A model generated the notes under the pieces. The model saw only the letters and a program-made list of their open reading frames with translations. It ran no database searches and had not been told where the DNA came from. From Streptomyces sp. NBC_01304 (lineage in GTDB: Bacteria; Actinomycetota; Actinomycetes; Streptomycetales; Streptomycetaceae), in contig NZ_CP109055.1 of assembly GCF_035975855.1 (NCBI RefSeq), positions 124,001 to 188,000 on the forward strand: a DNA stretch of 64,000 bases, written 5' to 3'. Positions 28,678-36,451 of this stretch are shown here, piece by piece. The translations under genes and the position numbers were made by a program. The stretch's first letter is position 1. Each line of letters begins with the position of its first letter.

Positions 28678-28767
28678 TCACGGCTGCCTGCCGCAGTAGC
28701 AGGGGCCCGGCTGGTCAGGGATGCACCGGCGGCAGTGGCGGCAGATGACCGAAGCGATCTTCCTCAT
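28678..28767 (-). CDS. 29-residue Cys-rich microprotein
   Basis: A short frame from ATG 28767 with GGAAGGA about 8 bases upstream on the coding strand. The peptide starts MRKIASVICRHCRRC and ends PCYCGRQP, giving CxxCxxC and CxC clusters plus a His that could bind one zinc. The good ribosome site and the compact Cys pattern argue for a real gene, but nothing else confirms it. The remainder of 28360-29146 has no other recognisable gene. Confidence 0.4.
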   Translation of the reverse strand: MRKIASVICRHCRRCIPDQPGPCYCGRQP

Positions 28768-28921
28768 GGTCGGGTCCTTCCTTGTCGTCGGGAGCCGACG
28801 AGGCCTGCGGACATGCCCTGCCGACTGTGCCGAGCGCGACAGCGATCACGGCTTGGGGACGAGAAGCGTATGAGCCTGTGACCAGGCAGAACGGTCGAGC
28901 TTTCAGTTTTCCCACAACTTT

Positions 28922-28934
28922 TGACTGAAAGTCA
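28922..28934. promoter_or_regulatory. Candidate operator TGACTGAAAGTCA
   Basis: The dyad TGACT-GAA-AGTCA is followed by a further GTCAA, in an AT-richer patch between the Cys-rich peptide and the DUF4190-like gene. The form is typical for TetR-type repressor sites, but no such regulator gene is adjacent. Confidence 0.35.
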
Positions 28935-29146
28935 GTCAACTGGCGTGAACCTATCTGCGCGAACCTCACGGAGTGTTCGGTCTTCGCCCAAGGACGTTAG
29001 GTGCCAGTCGGCGCGTCGCGTCCCGCACAGCGACGGTGACCAAGCGGGGCGACGATATGCAGTCGGCCACCGCGGACTGGGCAAGGGGGAGGTAGGTCGT
29101 TCGCTAGGGTGAACGAATCTCTCATCACGCAAGGACCGCTAACTGC

Positions 29147-29800
29147 ATGAGCACTACCCCGCCGCCGTTTTCGTCCCGGTCCTCGCCACCGGACGAGGCT
29201 CCGCAGGCCCCGCCGCCTATCCTCGGACGGCCGGCGGCCGCCCCTGGTTACGGATACGGGTGGGAGCCCGCTCCTTGTCCGCCCCAGGCGCGTAACGGGT
29301 TCGGGGTCACGGCCCTGGTCCTCGGCAATATCGGCGCTCTCCTCTCCTTCATTCCGTTCACCTTCTGGCTCGGGGCGCCGCTCGGCGCGCTGGCGCTGAT
29401 ATTCGGGCTGATGGGCGTCAGCCAGGCCCGCAAGGGCGTGGCCGACAACAAGGGCTCCGCGGTGGCCGGCTCCATCCTCGGCGGCGCCGCGATCGTGATC
29501 GCGGCCATCTGGCTGGTCATCGGTATCGCGGCATTCAGTGATGCCGCCGACGAGTCCGGCGGGACCACGGAAAGCACCGCGCCCGCGGACCCCGGCGATG
29601 TTTACGAGACACCCGCCCCGCTGAAGTTCGGCCAGACCCACACCTATGACGACGGGGTCACGATCACCGTCTCGAAGCCCAAGCCCTTCACTCCCGACGA
29701 GTCCGCGGGCGGCCACACCAAAGGCAACGCCGCGGTCCAGGTCAAGATCACCATATTCAACGGCAGTGACAAGGCAATGGGTGTAGCTCTCCCTGAGTGA
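29147..29800 (+). pseudogene. DUF4190/DUF4352-type membrane protein, truncated by IS copy 2
   Basis: ATG 29147. A Pro-rich N-terminus leads into a DUF4190-like two-helix segment: FGVTALVLGNIGALLSFIPF, then IFGLMGVSQARKGVADNKGS and the second hydrophobic block. A linker follows, and then the start of a DUF4352-like immunoglobulin-fold domain (FGQTHTYDDGVTITVSKPKP, VKITIFNGSDKA). The last seven codons come from the end of the IS (29779 onward), so about half of the final domain is missing. The lost 3' part is not found beside IS copy 1. It is therefore a truncated exported/lipoprotein-like protein. Confidence 0.8.
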
Positions 29801-29867
29801 GGGGGCGTGAAGTCCGTATCTGGTAGCTGCTTCGTCCGGGTCGGGAAGGCCGTGTGATCATGTCCGC

Positions 29868-30419
29868 ATGACGGCTGGTCGGATCATCTTCCTCAACGGA
29901 ACTTCCAGTTCAGGGAAGTCGAGCATCGCCGGGGAGTTGCTCGACATCCTGGACGACGGCGTCTTCTCCCATTTGGCGGTCGACAGCTTCAACGCCATGC
30001 GTACGAAGCGGGATCTGATGCAGGAAGACCTCGACACCGCTCTGCGACGGACGAGGATGGGCTTCCATCGCTCGATCGCGGCCATGGCTGAGGTGGGCAA
30101 CGATGTCATCGTCGATCATGTACTCAGCGAGCCGTGGCGGCTGGTCGACTGCCTGACCGTGCTGCCCCCAGAGGATGTGCTGTTCGTCGGCGTCCGCTGC
30201 TCACTGGACGAACTGATCCGCAGGGAAGAGGCGCGTGGTGACCGTCCTTCGGGCCTTGCGGCGATGCAGTACGACCTGGTCCATGGGCACGGTGACTATG
30301 ACGTCGAATGCGACACCAGCACGGCGGACCCGCACGAATGCGCCGAATTGATCAAGAAATTCCTCCCGGGCCGACCAACGCCCACCGCCTTCACTCGTCT
30401 CCGCGCACGGTATCTCTGA
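29868..30419 (+). CDS. Chloramphenicol phosphotransferase-like kinase, IS cargo (copy 2)
   Basis: Identical in predicted sequence to the 17220-17771 gene: 183 residues, P-loop NGTSSSGKSS, VDSF, and C-terminal RGDR and VHGHGDYDVECDT motifs. Its start is about 90 bases inside the element end, so its promoter would lie within the element. It faces the transposase gene tail to tail. Confidence 0.82.
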   Translation: MTAGRIIFLNGTSSSGKSSIAGELLDILDDGVFSHLAVDSFNAMRTKRDLMQEDLDTALRRTRMGFHRSIAAMAEVGNDVIVDHVLSEPWRLVDCLTVLPPEDVLFVGVRCSLDELIRREEARGDRPSGLAAMQYDLVHGHGDYDVECDTSTADPHECAELIKKFLPGRPTPTAFTRLRARYL

Positions 30420-30426
30420 AGATTGT

Positions 30427-31977
30427 TCAGGCCGTCAGGCGGTAGTCGGCCTGGCCGGTGCGGGGATAGAGGCGTGTGTGCTCTTCGTGCACGTGATAGC
30501 GCCAGTAGGCGGTGAAATCGCCGTTGCTGATCACGGCGCGGAGGATGAGGAGTGCCTCTGCGCCCGGGACGCTCCATCTGCTGCCGGTAATGTCGAGTCT
30601 GTCGGCGATGAGGTGGCGGGCCGCGCCTTCGATGACGCCGCTGGCGATCGGCCAGCCGGCGGCGAGTGCCCGGTCGTAGTGGACGAAGTCGGCGTTGTTG
30701 TTGAGGTATTGACAGGCTTTGTCGACAGCCGTCCGTTGATCGCCTGTCAACTTGTGGCGGTCGGCCTCGGCGCGGATCTCGTCGGCGGCCTGCTGGGCGC
30801 GTCCCCGCAGGACACGGGCGGTCTTGACGGCGATCCAGTCCTCGGCCGCCGGGTCGGCGGGGGCGTGGAAGCAGCGGGATGCGGCCCAGAGTTTCTCGAT
30901 CACGTGGACGAGGTCGAGGACGATGTGGATGCTCACGCCGCGGCGCTCGGCCTCGGCCTGGATCAGGTCGAGTTGGTGGCGGGCGCCATCGACGAGGACC
31001 ACCCAGCACCTGCGGTGCTGCGGGTCGCGGGCCTCGGCCTGGTCGAAGGCGGCGGCGATGACGTACTCCGGGTCGTGTTCGACCGATCCTGTCAGCCACT
31101 TGGCCTGCGCTTTCGGCCCCGGGCGCGGAATGCGGGCGGTGCTGCGGCCGCCGGGTGGGGCGATGATGTCGTGCGGGCGGCGCACGGCCGGGTCGGCGTC
31201 GTAGATGGCGGCCAGGGTCGCCATCCGCTTGCGTCCCGTCTTCTCTCCGATGGCCAGCCGGGTGCGGAAGGTCCGCTTCGCCCGCTCCGCCGCCTTGCGG
31301 GTGGCTTCGCGCAAATGGCCCGGGCGCATCACGATGCCCTTGCCGTCCACGGACAAAACCAGCAGTGTCGCCGCGCTCGCCGGCGTGGGGGTGCGGGCGG
31401 CATAGAACGCGGCCACGTCCACCGCCGCTTGCTGCACGAGGTGTTCGATCTGGCGTTTGCCTACGACCTTCCCGCAGGCGCGGGTGATCGCCTCCATCGC
31501 GGTGTCGTACGAACCGCGCACCGACTCGAGCACCGCCAGCTTGCGCACCCCGAGACTATGCCGCTCGCGGGGCAGGCCGAGCACCTTGTCGGCCGGATAG
31601 ACGTTGGACAGGCCCGGCGACCTGAGCGCGCACCGGGTCACCCTCACCGTCCCGATGACGGTGGCCAGTTCACGGTGATGCCCGCTCTCCAAGCGGGTGC
31701 GTCCGCCGGCCAGGGCCGCACGCGAGCATGTGTCCAGTACGGTCAGCTCCGCCTCCTCCCGGCGGGCGCGCAGATCAAGGTGGGCCTGCAGCAACAGCCG
31801 GGCCAGCTCCCGGCCCTGAGCCGCGGCCATCTCCTCCACATCCTGATGGGGCAGGATTAGCGCGGCGGGACCGGAGAGGTCGCAGATCAGCTGAGTGAAG
31901 AAAGAAACCGCGCGGGCAAACGGGTCAGCCATCGCGGCGTGCTCGTAGTCTTCCATCGGGCTCTCGTTCCGGGGCAT
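30427..31977 (-). CDS. ISKra4-family transposase (copy 2)
   Basis: 516 residues, identical to the copy at 15662-17212, with the same DDE landmarks (VDGKG, LVDGARH, GVIEGAARH). Both copies are intact, so the mobility of either could be supported by the other. Confidence 0.9.
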   Translation of the reverse strand: MPRNESPMEDYEHAAMADPFARAVSFFTQLICDLSGPAALILPHQDVEEMAAAQGRELARLLLQAHLDLRARREEAELTVLDTCSRAALAGGRTRLESGHHRELATVIGTVRVTRCALRSPGLSNVYPADKVLGLPRERHSLGVRKLAVLESVRGSYDTAMEAITRACGKVVGKRQIEHLVQQAAVDVAAFYAARTPTPASAATLLVLSVDGKGIVMRPGHLREATRKAAERAKRTFRTRLAIGEKTGRKRMATLAAIYDADPAVRRPHDIIAPPGGRSTARIPRPGPKAQAKWLTGSVEHDPEYVIAAAFDQAEARDPQHRRCWVVLVDGARHQLDLIQAEAERRGVSIHIVLDLVHVIEKLWAASRCFHAPADPAAEDWIAVKTARVLRGRAQQAADEIRAEADRHKLTGDQRTAVDKACQYLNNNADFVHYDRALAAGWPIASGVIEGAARHLIADRLDITGSRWSVPGAEALLILRAVISNGDFTAYWRYHVHEEHTRLYPRTGQADYRLTA

Positions 31978-32019
31978 CGAATGGTTTCGTCACCCTCGAC
32001 GCTAGGCGCGAGAGCCCTC

Positions 32020-32586
32020 CTACTCACCGGCGCGCGGCGACACCGCGGGGTCGTTCCCCCGCCCCGGCGCACGCCCTCGCGGTGCCGTATCCCGCGAAGC
32101 GAACAACCCCGGCTCCACCTCCGCGATCCAGTCCCGCTCCGCCAGCCGTTTCAACTTCGAACGGAACCCCTCCACCTTGCTCTTGTCCGTCGACAGCCCG
32201 AGCACGGAGCACAGCTGATGCGCCCGCATCGGATGCACCGCATCGCCAAGAATCTCCACGATGTCCCGGTACGAGGGCGGCAACACCTCCGCGTCCACCT
32301 CCGCCGACCAGGTCGGCACCAACCGCACCCCCACCGGCGATCCGGCACCGGTCACCGGCCCAGCCGCCGGCTCCACCTCATCGCTCCCGCCAGCCTCCGG
32401 CCCGGTCACCGTGCTGTCCCCGGAAAGGATCTCGCTCATCGTCTCCCGCGTGATCCCCAGCCGGGAGGCCACCTCTTCCTGCACGACCAGGAGGACCGTC
32501 AACTCCTTGATCTGGCCACGCAGTTCAGCGATTCGATCTCGTGCGGCAGCATCCCGCCGCTCCAGCTCTTCCAGCCACGACACCAT
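32020..32586 (-). CDS. IS-encoded accessory protein (copy 2)
   Basis: 188 residues, identical to the copy at 15053-15619: an N-terminal coiled coil and a C-terminal winged-helix-like part. It is upstream of and co-directional with the transposase. Confidence 0.65.
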   Translation of the reverse strand: MVSWLEELERRDAAARDRIAELRGQIKELTVLLVVQEEVASRLGITRETMSEILSGDSTVTGPEAGGSDEVEPAAGPVTGAGSPVGVRLVPTWSAEVDAEVLPPSYRDIVEILGDAVHPMRAHQLCSVLGLSTDKSKVEGFRSKLKRLAERDWIAEVEPGLFASRDTAPRGRAPGRGNDPAVSPRAGE

Positions 32587-32686
32587 CGCCGCCTCCCAGC
32601 CCCGAACCCTGGACACGACGATCCGGCAAACGAACCCCGGCAGCAACAACCCACCGCAACGATCTCACTCAGGGAGAGCTACACCC

Positions 32687-32695
32687 AAACACATA
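32687..32695. repeat. 9-bp target-site duplication, half 2
   Basis: AAACACATA abuts IS copy 2 and is the reverse complement of TATGTGTTT at 17861-17869. Confidence 0.8.
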
Positions 32696-33142
32696 GGGCT
32701 CCTTAGGCCGGGACCCGGCCGAGGGCATCACCACGGGCACGCCTGCAGCCTGGCCCACGGCGGCCACCTCCAACGATGTGGCGATGGCCGACGTGCCGAT
32801 GAGTACGTGCACGCCCGCGTCCTGCACCATCTCTCGGGCGCCCTCACGTGCGACGGCACGCTTCCCCTGGGTGTCGACCACTACGAGTTTCACGCGCTCG
32901 CCGGTGAGATCGCGCATCCGCTCAGCCGCAAACCGCACCCCGAGCAGCTGCCGTGCGCCCTGGACACGGCGGCGACCACTGAGGTTGAACAGCACGCCGA
33001 CGCGCAGCGGTTCACCCGCAGGCGCCGTCGGCTGAGCGGCTCGCGCGTCGGCGGTGCCGATAAGCGGCAGCGAGGCCGTTGCCGCGCCCAGGGCGAGGAA
33101 GCCTCGGCGGGGAAGATCAGCGAAGGCGGGCTTGCGGGGCAT
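32687..33142 (-). pseudogene. ABC-transporter solute-binding protein, N-terminal half
   Basis: ATG 33142 begins MPRKPAFADLPRRGFLALGA, a Tat-like export signal with the RRGFL pair and a hydrophobic stretch. The type-1 binding-protein start follows: PLRVGVLFNLSGRRRVQGAR, VKLVVVDTQGKRAVAREGAR, VHVLIGTSAIATSLEVA. The frame runs into IS copy 2 after EPYVF. The continuation YVFRSGVVKQ... is at 17861 on the plus strand. It is non-functional as arranged. Confidence 0.85.
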
Positions 33143-33599
33143 GAGTCCTCCGAGGGAGGTCGACGTCTGGGCCCTGCCAGCTCTACGGCCCATCAAGCCG
33201 GTCCGTAGACAGACACACCCGCCCAAGGGTTCCCAGTGCTCCCATACGCCCCCTGAATGGGGGAGGTAGCGAGACAGCCGACGACGGGTTCCTCTACGTG
33301 GATGGCGACGGCCTCACGTTTCGCTGGCAGGTCCCCTCCACAACCTCAGGCTCGGCTCCACTGCCAATGCGCTGAAGACCGCATTGAAGTAGCTCGTCAT
33401 TGCCAAGGAGCCCCCGTGGAAAGACCTGCGGGATTCCGCACTCGAGGGCGACGGGGTCCAGCACGCCGATGCGCGACCTGCGCCTCCCGGGAGGGAAGCG
33501 AACGACGCGGCCCCTGGGCGGGCGGGTGGTGAGCACCCACCACCCACGGCTGCCAGGGGGCCACGTCTGCTAGGGCCTCAGGTCCTCGTCGCCGAGGGC
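33143..33599. other. Stretch without recognisable gene
   Basis: About 450 bases upstream of the binding-protein remnant and downstream of the LGFP gene. Only short frames are present and no structure was recognised. Confidence 0.4.
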
Positions 33600-34685
33600 T
33601 CACTCCTCCGCGGGCCAGCCCGGGTTGCACTTGACCCGCAGCCACTTGTAGGAGTCCCAGTCCCAGTTCGGGCGCCAGGTCTCCAGGTCCCACGTCGGTC
33701 CGCCGAAGCGGCCATCGCCGAAGGGATCGGTAAACGCGAAGACCGAGTGGCAGTAGAGCTGTTTGGAGACGACGTCCTGCTCGTCCGCGCTGAACGCGGG
33801 CGAGGGCGACGGGATGACCGACCACACCTGGCCCCACAGCTCCTGCAGGTGGTCGTCCGCGTGGCTGAACCCGGCCTCGGTCGGCGTCACATGGACGGAG
33901 CGCAAGCCTGCGTACGGGTCCGGGCCGGAGGCCAGGCTGTGGTAGACCTCGGTCTTCGCCACCCACGCCTTGTTGGTCATCCCGCCGTAGCCGACGCATT
34001 CGCTGCGGCACACGTAGTAGCCGTCGCTGTGACCGCTGGTCCAGACGATGAACCTGCTGTACTCGAAGTTCTGGCGTACACCCGTGTGCTGGGAATCGGA
34101 GCCGCCGATTGCGTCGGTGTTGTACTCGTCGGACGTCGGATATCCGAAGGCCCCGCGCTCATATCCCCACTGCCCCCAGAGCTGGCCGATCCGGCCGCTC
34201 ACCCCGTACGCGCGCGCGGTCTTCGTGGGGTGCCAGTAGAACGTCCCGCCTTGGAACTGCTGCCGGATGCCCCGGGCGTCCGGGTTCTGCAGCTCGTCTC
34301 CGACCGGGTAGCCGAACTTGCCGCCCTCCCAGCCCTGGCGTGCCCAGGCGTCACGCACCGCGCCCCACACCGGATGCGCACCCGTGGCTTCCGACCAGTA
34401 GATCGACCCTCCCTCGAACACCGTGTACGCGCCCCGCCCGTCCGGCGTGGGCAGCTCTTCCGTGGTCGGGCACTTCAGCTGCGAGTCCCAGCCACCCATG
34501 CCGAGGTACTTGGCGAGGATTTCACCGCGGACCGTGTGCCCGCAGATCTCCTGGTCCGCAGCCGCAGCCGGGACCGAACTCAGCGTGGTGAGCGTGACCA
34601 ACGCCGCGGCCAGCACGGCTACAAGTCTGACTAAGACGAGCGGAGCGCGGCGATCGCCGCGGCCTGCACGAATAGTGGTTCGCAT
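33600..34685 (-). CDS. Secreted LGFP-repeat protein with C-terminal DUF2599
   Basis: A 361-residue protein from ATG 34685. The signal peptide has a basic start and a hydrophobic core, LVRLVAVLAAALVTLTTL, and is cleaved near AAAADQ. Residues about 60-200 contain three LGFP-type repeats: LGMGGWDSQLKCPTTEE, WEGGKFGYPVGDE, YERGAFGYPTSDE. The C-terminal ~110 residues match DUF2599 in layout (YCHSVFAFTDPF, ending LETWRPNWDWDSYKWLRVKC). LGFP repeats are linked to cell-wall attachment. The protein is probably exported and wall-associated; its enzymatic role, if any, is unknown. Confidence 0.85.
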   Translation of the reverse strand: MRTTIRAGRGDRRAPLVLVRLVAVLAAALVTLTTLSSVPAAAADQEICGHTVRGEILAKYLGMGGWDSQLKCPTTEELPTPDGRGAYTVFEGGSIYWSEATGAHPVWGAVRDAWARQGWEGGKFGYPVGDELQNPDARGIRQQFQGGTFYWHPTKTARAYGVSGRIGQLWGQWGYERGAFGYPTSDEYNTDAIGGSDSQHTGVRQNFEYSRFIVWTSGHSDGYYVCRSECVGYGGMTNKAWVAKTEVYHSLASGPDPYAGLRSVHVTPTEAGFSHADDHLQELWGQVWSVIPSPSPAFSADEQDVVSKQLYCHSVFAFTDPFGDGRFGGPTWDLETWRPNWDWDSYKWLRVKCNPGWPAEE

Positions 34686-34908
34686 TGGTGTCGTTGCTCC
34701 TTGTCAGATGGCCTGTCGAGGCCGGGGACGGAGCGCGGCCGGGAGAAGCGCGGGCGCGGCCGCCGTAGCCCGGTAGCTGGGCCCCCTGCCCGCCTTGACC
34801 ACTGTCCTGCCCCGGCCCTGTCATGCGGTCCCCCGAACTCGGCAACTGCGGGTTCACGACGGCGCTGACCTGATCGGGCATGCCGACGGCACCGGCTCTC
34901 CACCGCGC

Positions 34909-34931
34909 ATTGAATAGTGAAACTATCCAAT
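34909..34931. promoter_or_regulatory. 23-bp palindromic candidate operator
   Basis: ATTG-N-ATAGT-GAA-ACTAT-N-CAAT (34909-34931) is a near-perfect dyad in an AT-rich patch, about 225 bases upstream of the LGFP gene start. It looks like a dimeric repressor site; no regulator gene is adjacent. Confidence 0.45.
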
Positions 34932-35496
34932 ACGAGCCTGAGAGGGATCAACTTCCTTTCACGCCAAGCTTTTCCGGACAGTCAGACCGGGGCCGGCCGG
35001 ATCTTGCCGCGCACCGTCCTTCCGTCGTCGGCTCCGGCCATTCGCCGCTCTGGCCGACCTTGCCTCTCCCGGCTGGACGGAGGGAGGGACGTGGGGAGCG
35101 GGCGGTGACGAGAGGTGTCGTTGCGCCCGGCCGTTGTTGTCGCGCCAGGCGATGCTGGTGGCCTTTGATGGGGCGGAACTGTCCGGCCATAGCCGGGGTA
35201 TCCCCGACGGTGGTGGCACTGGCGGCGTGGTTGAAGTGTGCAGTGTCGTTTCTGTGGGGGCGTGTTGGTGTGTACGCGGGCGGGTGCCCACGGATGGTGT
35301 CGGTGTGCCCGGTTGTTCTCCGGTGACCGCCCTGGCGCACTTCGTAGGTCATGTCCCGATCAATGCGCGGGTGGGCTGCACCTTGCGTGAGCTGGGGTGA
35401 TCGGTTGCAGGGTGGAGCAGATCCCAGTCACTGCATCCAGCTCTACTGGGCTTCCTGCCAGTGCTGTCTCCCGCTCAGTTGTAAGGCGCTGCTGTT
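34932..35496. other. Stretch without recognisable gene
   Basis: About 560 bases between the palindrome and the dxs pseudogene. Frames on both strands are short or low-complexity. Confidence 0.4.
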
Positions 35497-36260
35497 ATGC
35501 CACAGACACGCACATCGCCGCCCCGTGGTTGCCTGCCGGCCGGGGTGAACTGCCCGGATGATCTACGGCTCGCCCCCAAGGGGGAGTTGCCGGTACCGGC
35601 CGATCAGGTGCACGCCTTCCCGGTCGAGACGGTGTGCGCGAGCGGCGGTCATCTGGGCCCGCTTCTAGGTGTGGTGGAGCTGGCGTTGGTGTTGCACCGA
35701 GTATTCGACTCCCTACCGGACGCGCTCATCTTCGCTACGGGGCATCAGGCGTATGTACACAAGCTCCCGACGGGCCGTTGGGAGCATTTCGGCCCCCTGC
35801 GCCAGGCCGACGGCCCGTCAGGCCATCCCGCACGCGCCGAGTCCGCGCAGGATCAGGTGGAGAACTCCCGCGCCTCGGCGGCCCTTTCCTGCACGGACGG
35901 TCCGACCAAGGCACGCCAACTGGTTGGTGCGCATGACCGGGCCGTGGTGGCGGTGATCGGGGACGGTGCCCTGATCAGAGGGCCCGGCCTTCGAAGCGCT
36001 GAAGAATCTCGGCGGGGCCAAGGACCGTCCGGTGATCGTGGTGGTGAACGACAGCGGGCGCTCGTGCGCGCCTACGCCCGGCGCTCTCGCCTCCCCTCTC
36101 AACCACCTGGAGTGCTCCAGCGGCCTGGAGGCGTGCCGCAACCTCTTCACGGATCTCAACTTCCGCTACTTCGGTCCGGGGCTATGGCCACATCACCATC
36201 GAGCTTCAGAAGGCCCGGGCCCGGGCCTGGGCGATGAACCGGCCGCTCGTCGAGCAAGCG
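35497..36260 (+). pseudogene. dxs: 1-deoxy-D-xylulose-5-phosphate synthase, decayed N-terminal part
   Basis: The first frame gives the DXS N-terminus: ASGGHLGPLLGVVELALVLH, RVFDSLPDALIFATGHQAYV, ENSRASAALSCTDGPTKARQ, and VVAVIGDGALI, where the thiamine-diphosphate GDG sits. The frame then shifts near 35980, and the next frame continues AFEALKNLGGAKDRPVIVVV, NDSGRSCAPTPGAL, NFRYFGP. A further shift occurs near 36185. The C-terminal two thirds (transketolase pyrimidine and C domains) are absent. DXS supplies isoprenoid precursors, and duplicate dxs genes often mark terpenoid clusters. Part of the decayed gene lies in the same open frame as the downstream PKS, which misleads start prediction. 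Confidence 0.8.
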
Positions 36261-36451
36261 CTCCACCGTCCAAGGCACGGGCTGCCCGCCTGCCGAGCGA
36301 CCGGCCGCCGCCCCGCTCCGCCTCGATTCGACACGCCATGCCAGGCCGGCGGCCCGTCCGGATACCCCGCCCGCAGTGCCCGGACGCCCGGGCTCCGCCC
36401 ACGACCGACCGCTTAGCCAAGCATCAGGCGAGAAAGTGCGGTGATCTCATC

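Larger units (their letters stand above)
29779..32686 (-). mobile_element. ISKra4-type element, copy 2 (inverted)
   Basis: A 2908-bp inverted copy of 14953-17860, with the same ends (GGGTGTAGCTCTCCC at 29779, complement ending at 32686) and identical predicted proteins. The left flank lies inside the DUF4190/DUF4352 gene and the right flank inside the binding-protein gene. Identity over the whole length implies recent duplication and makes the pair a substrate for inversion. Confidence 0.9.

Noticed and set aside
36032..36451. PKS start at 36032, giving 2659 residues
   Set aside because: The extra 140 residues encode frameshifted dxs and low-complexity sequence; conserved KS sequence begins after ATG 36452.
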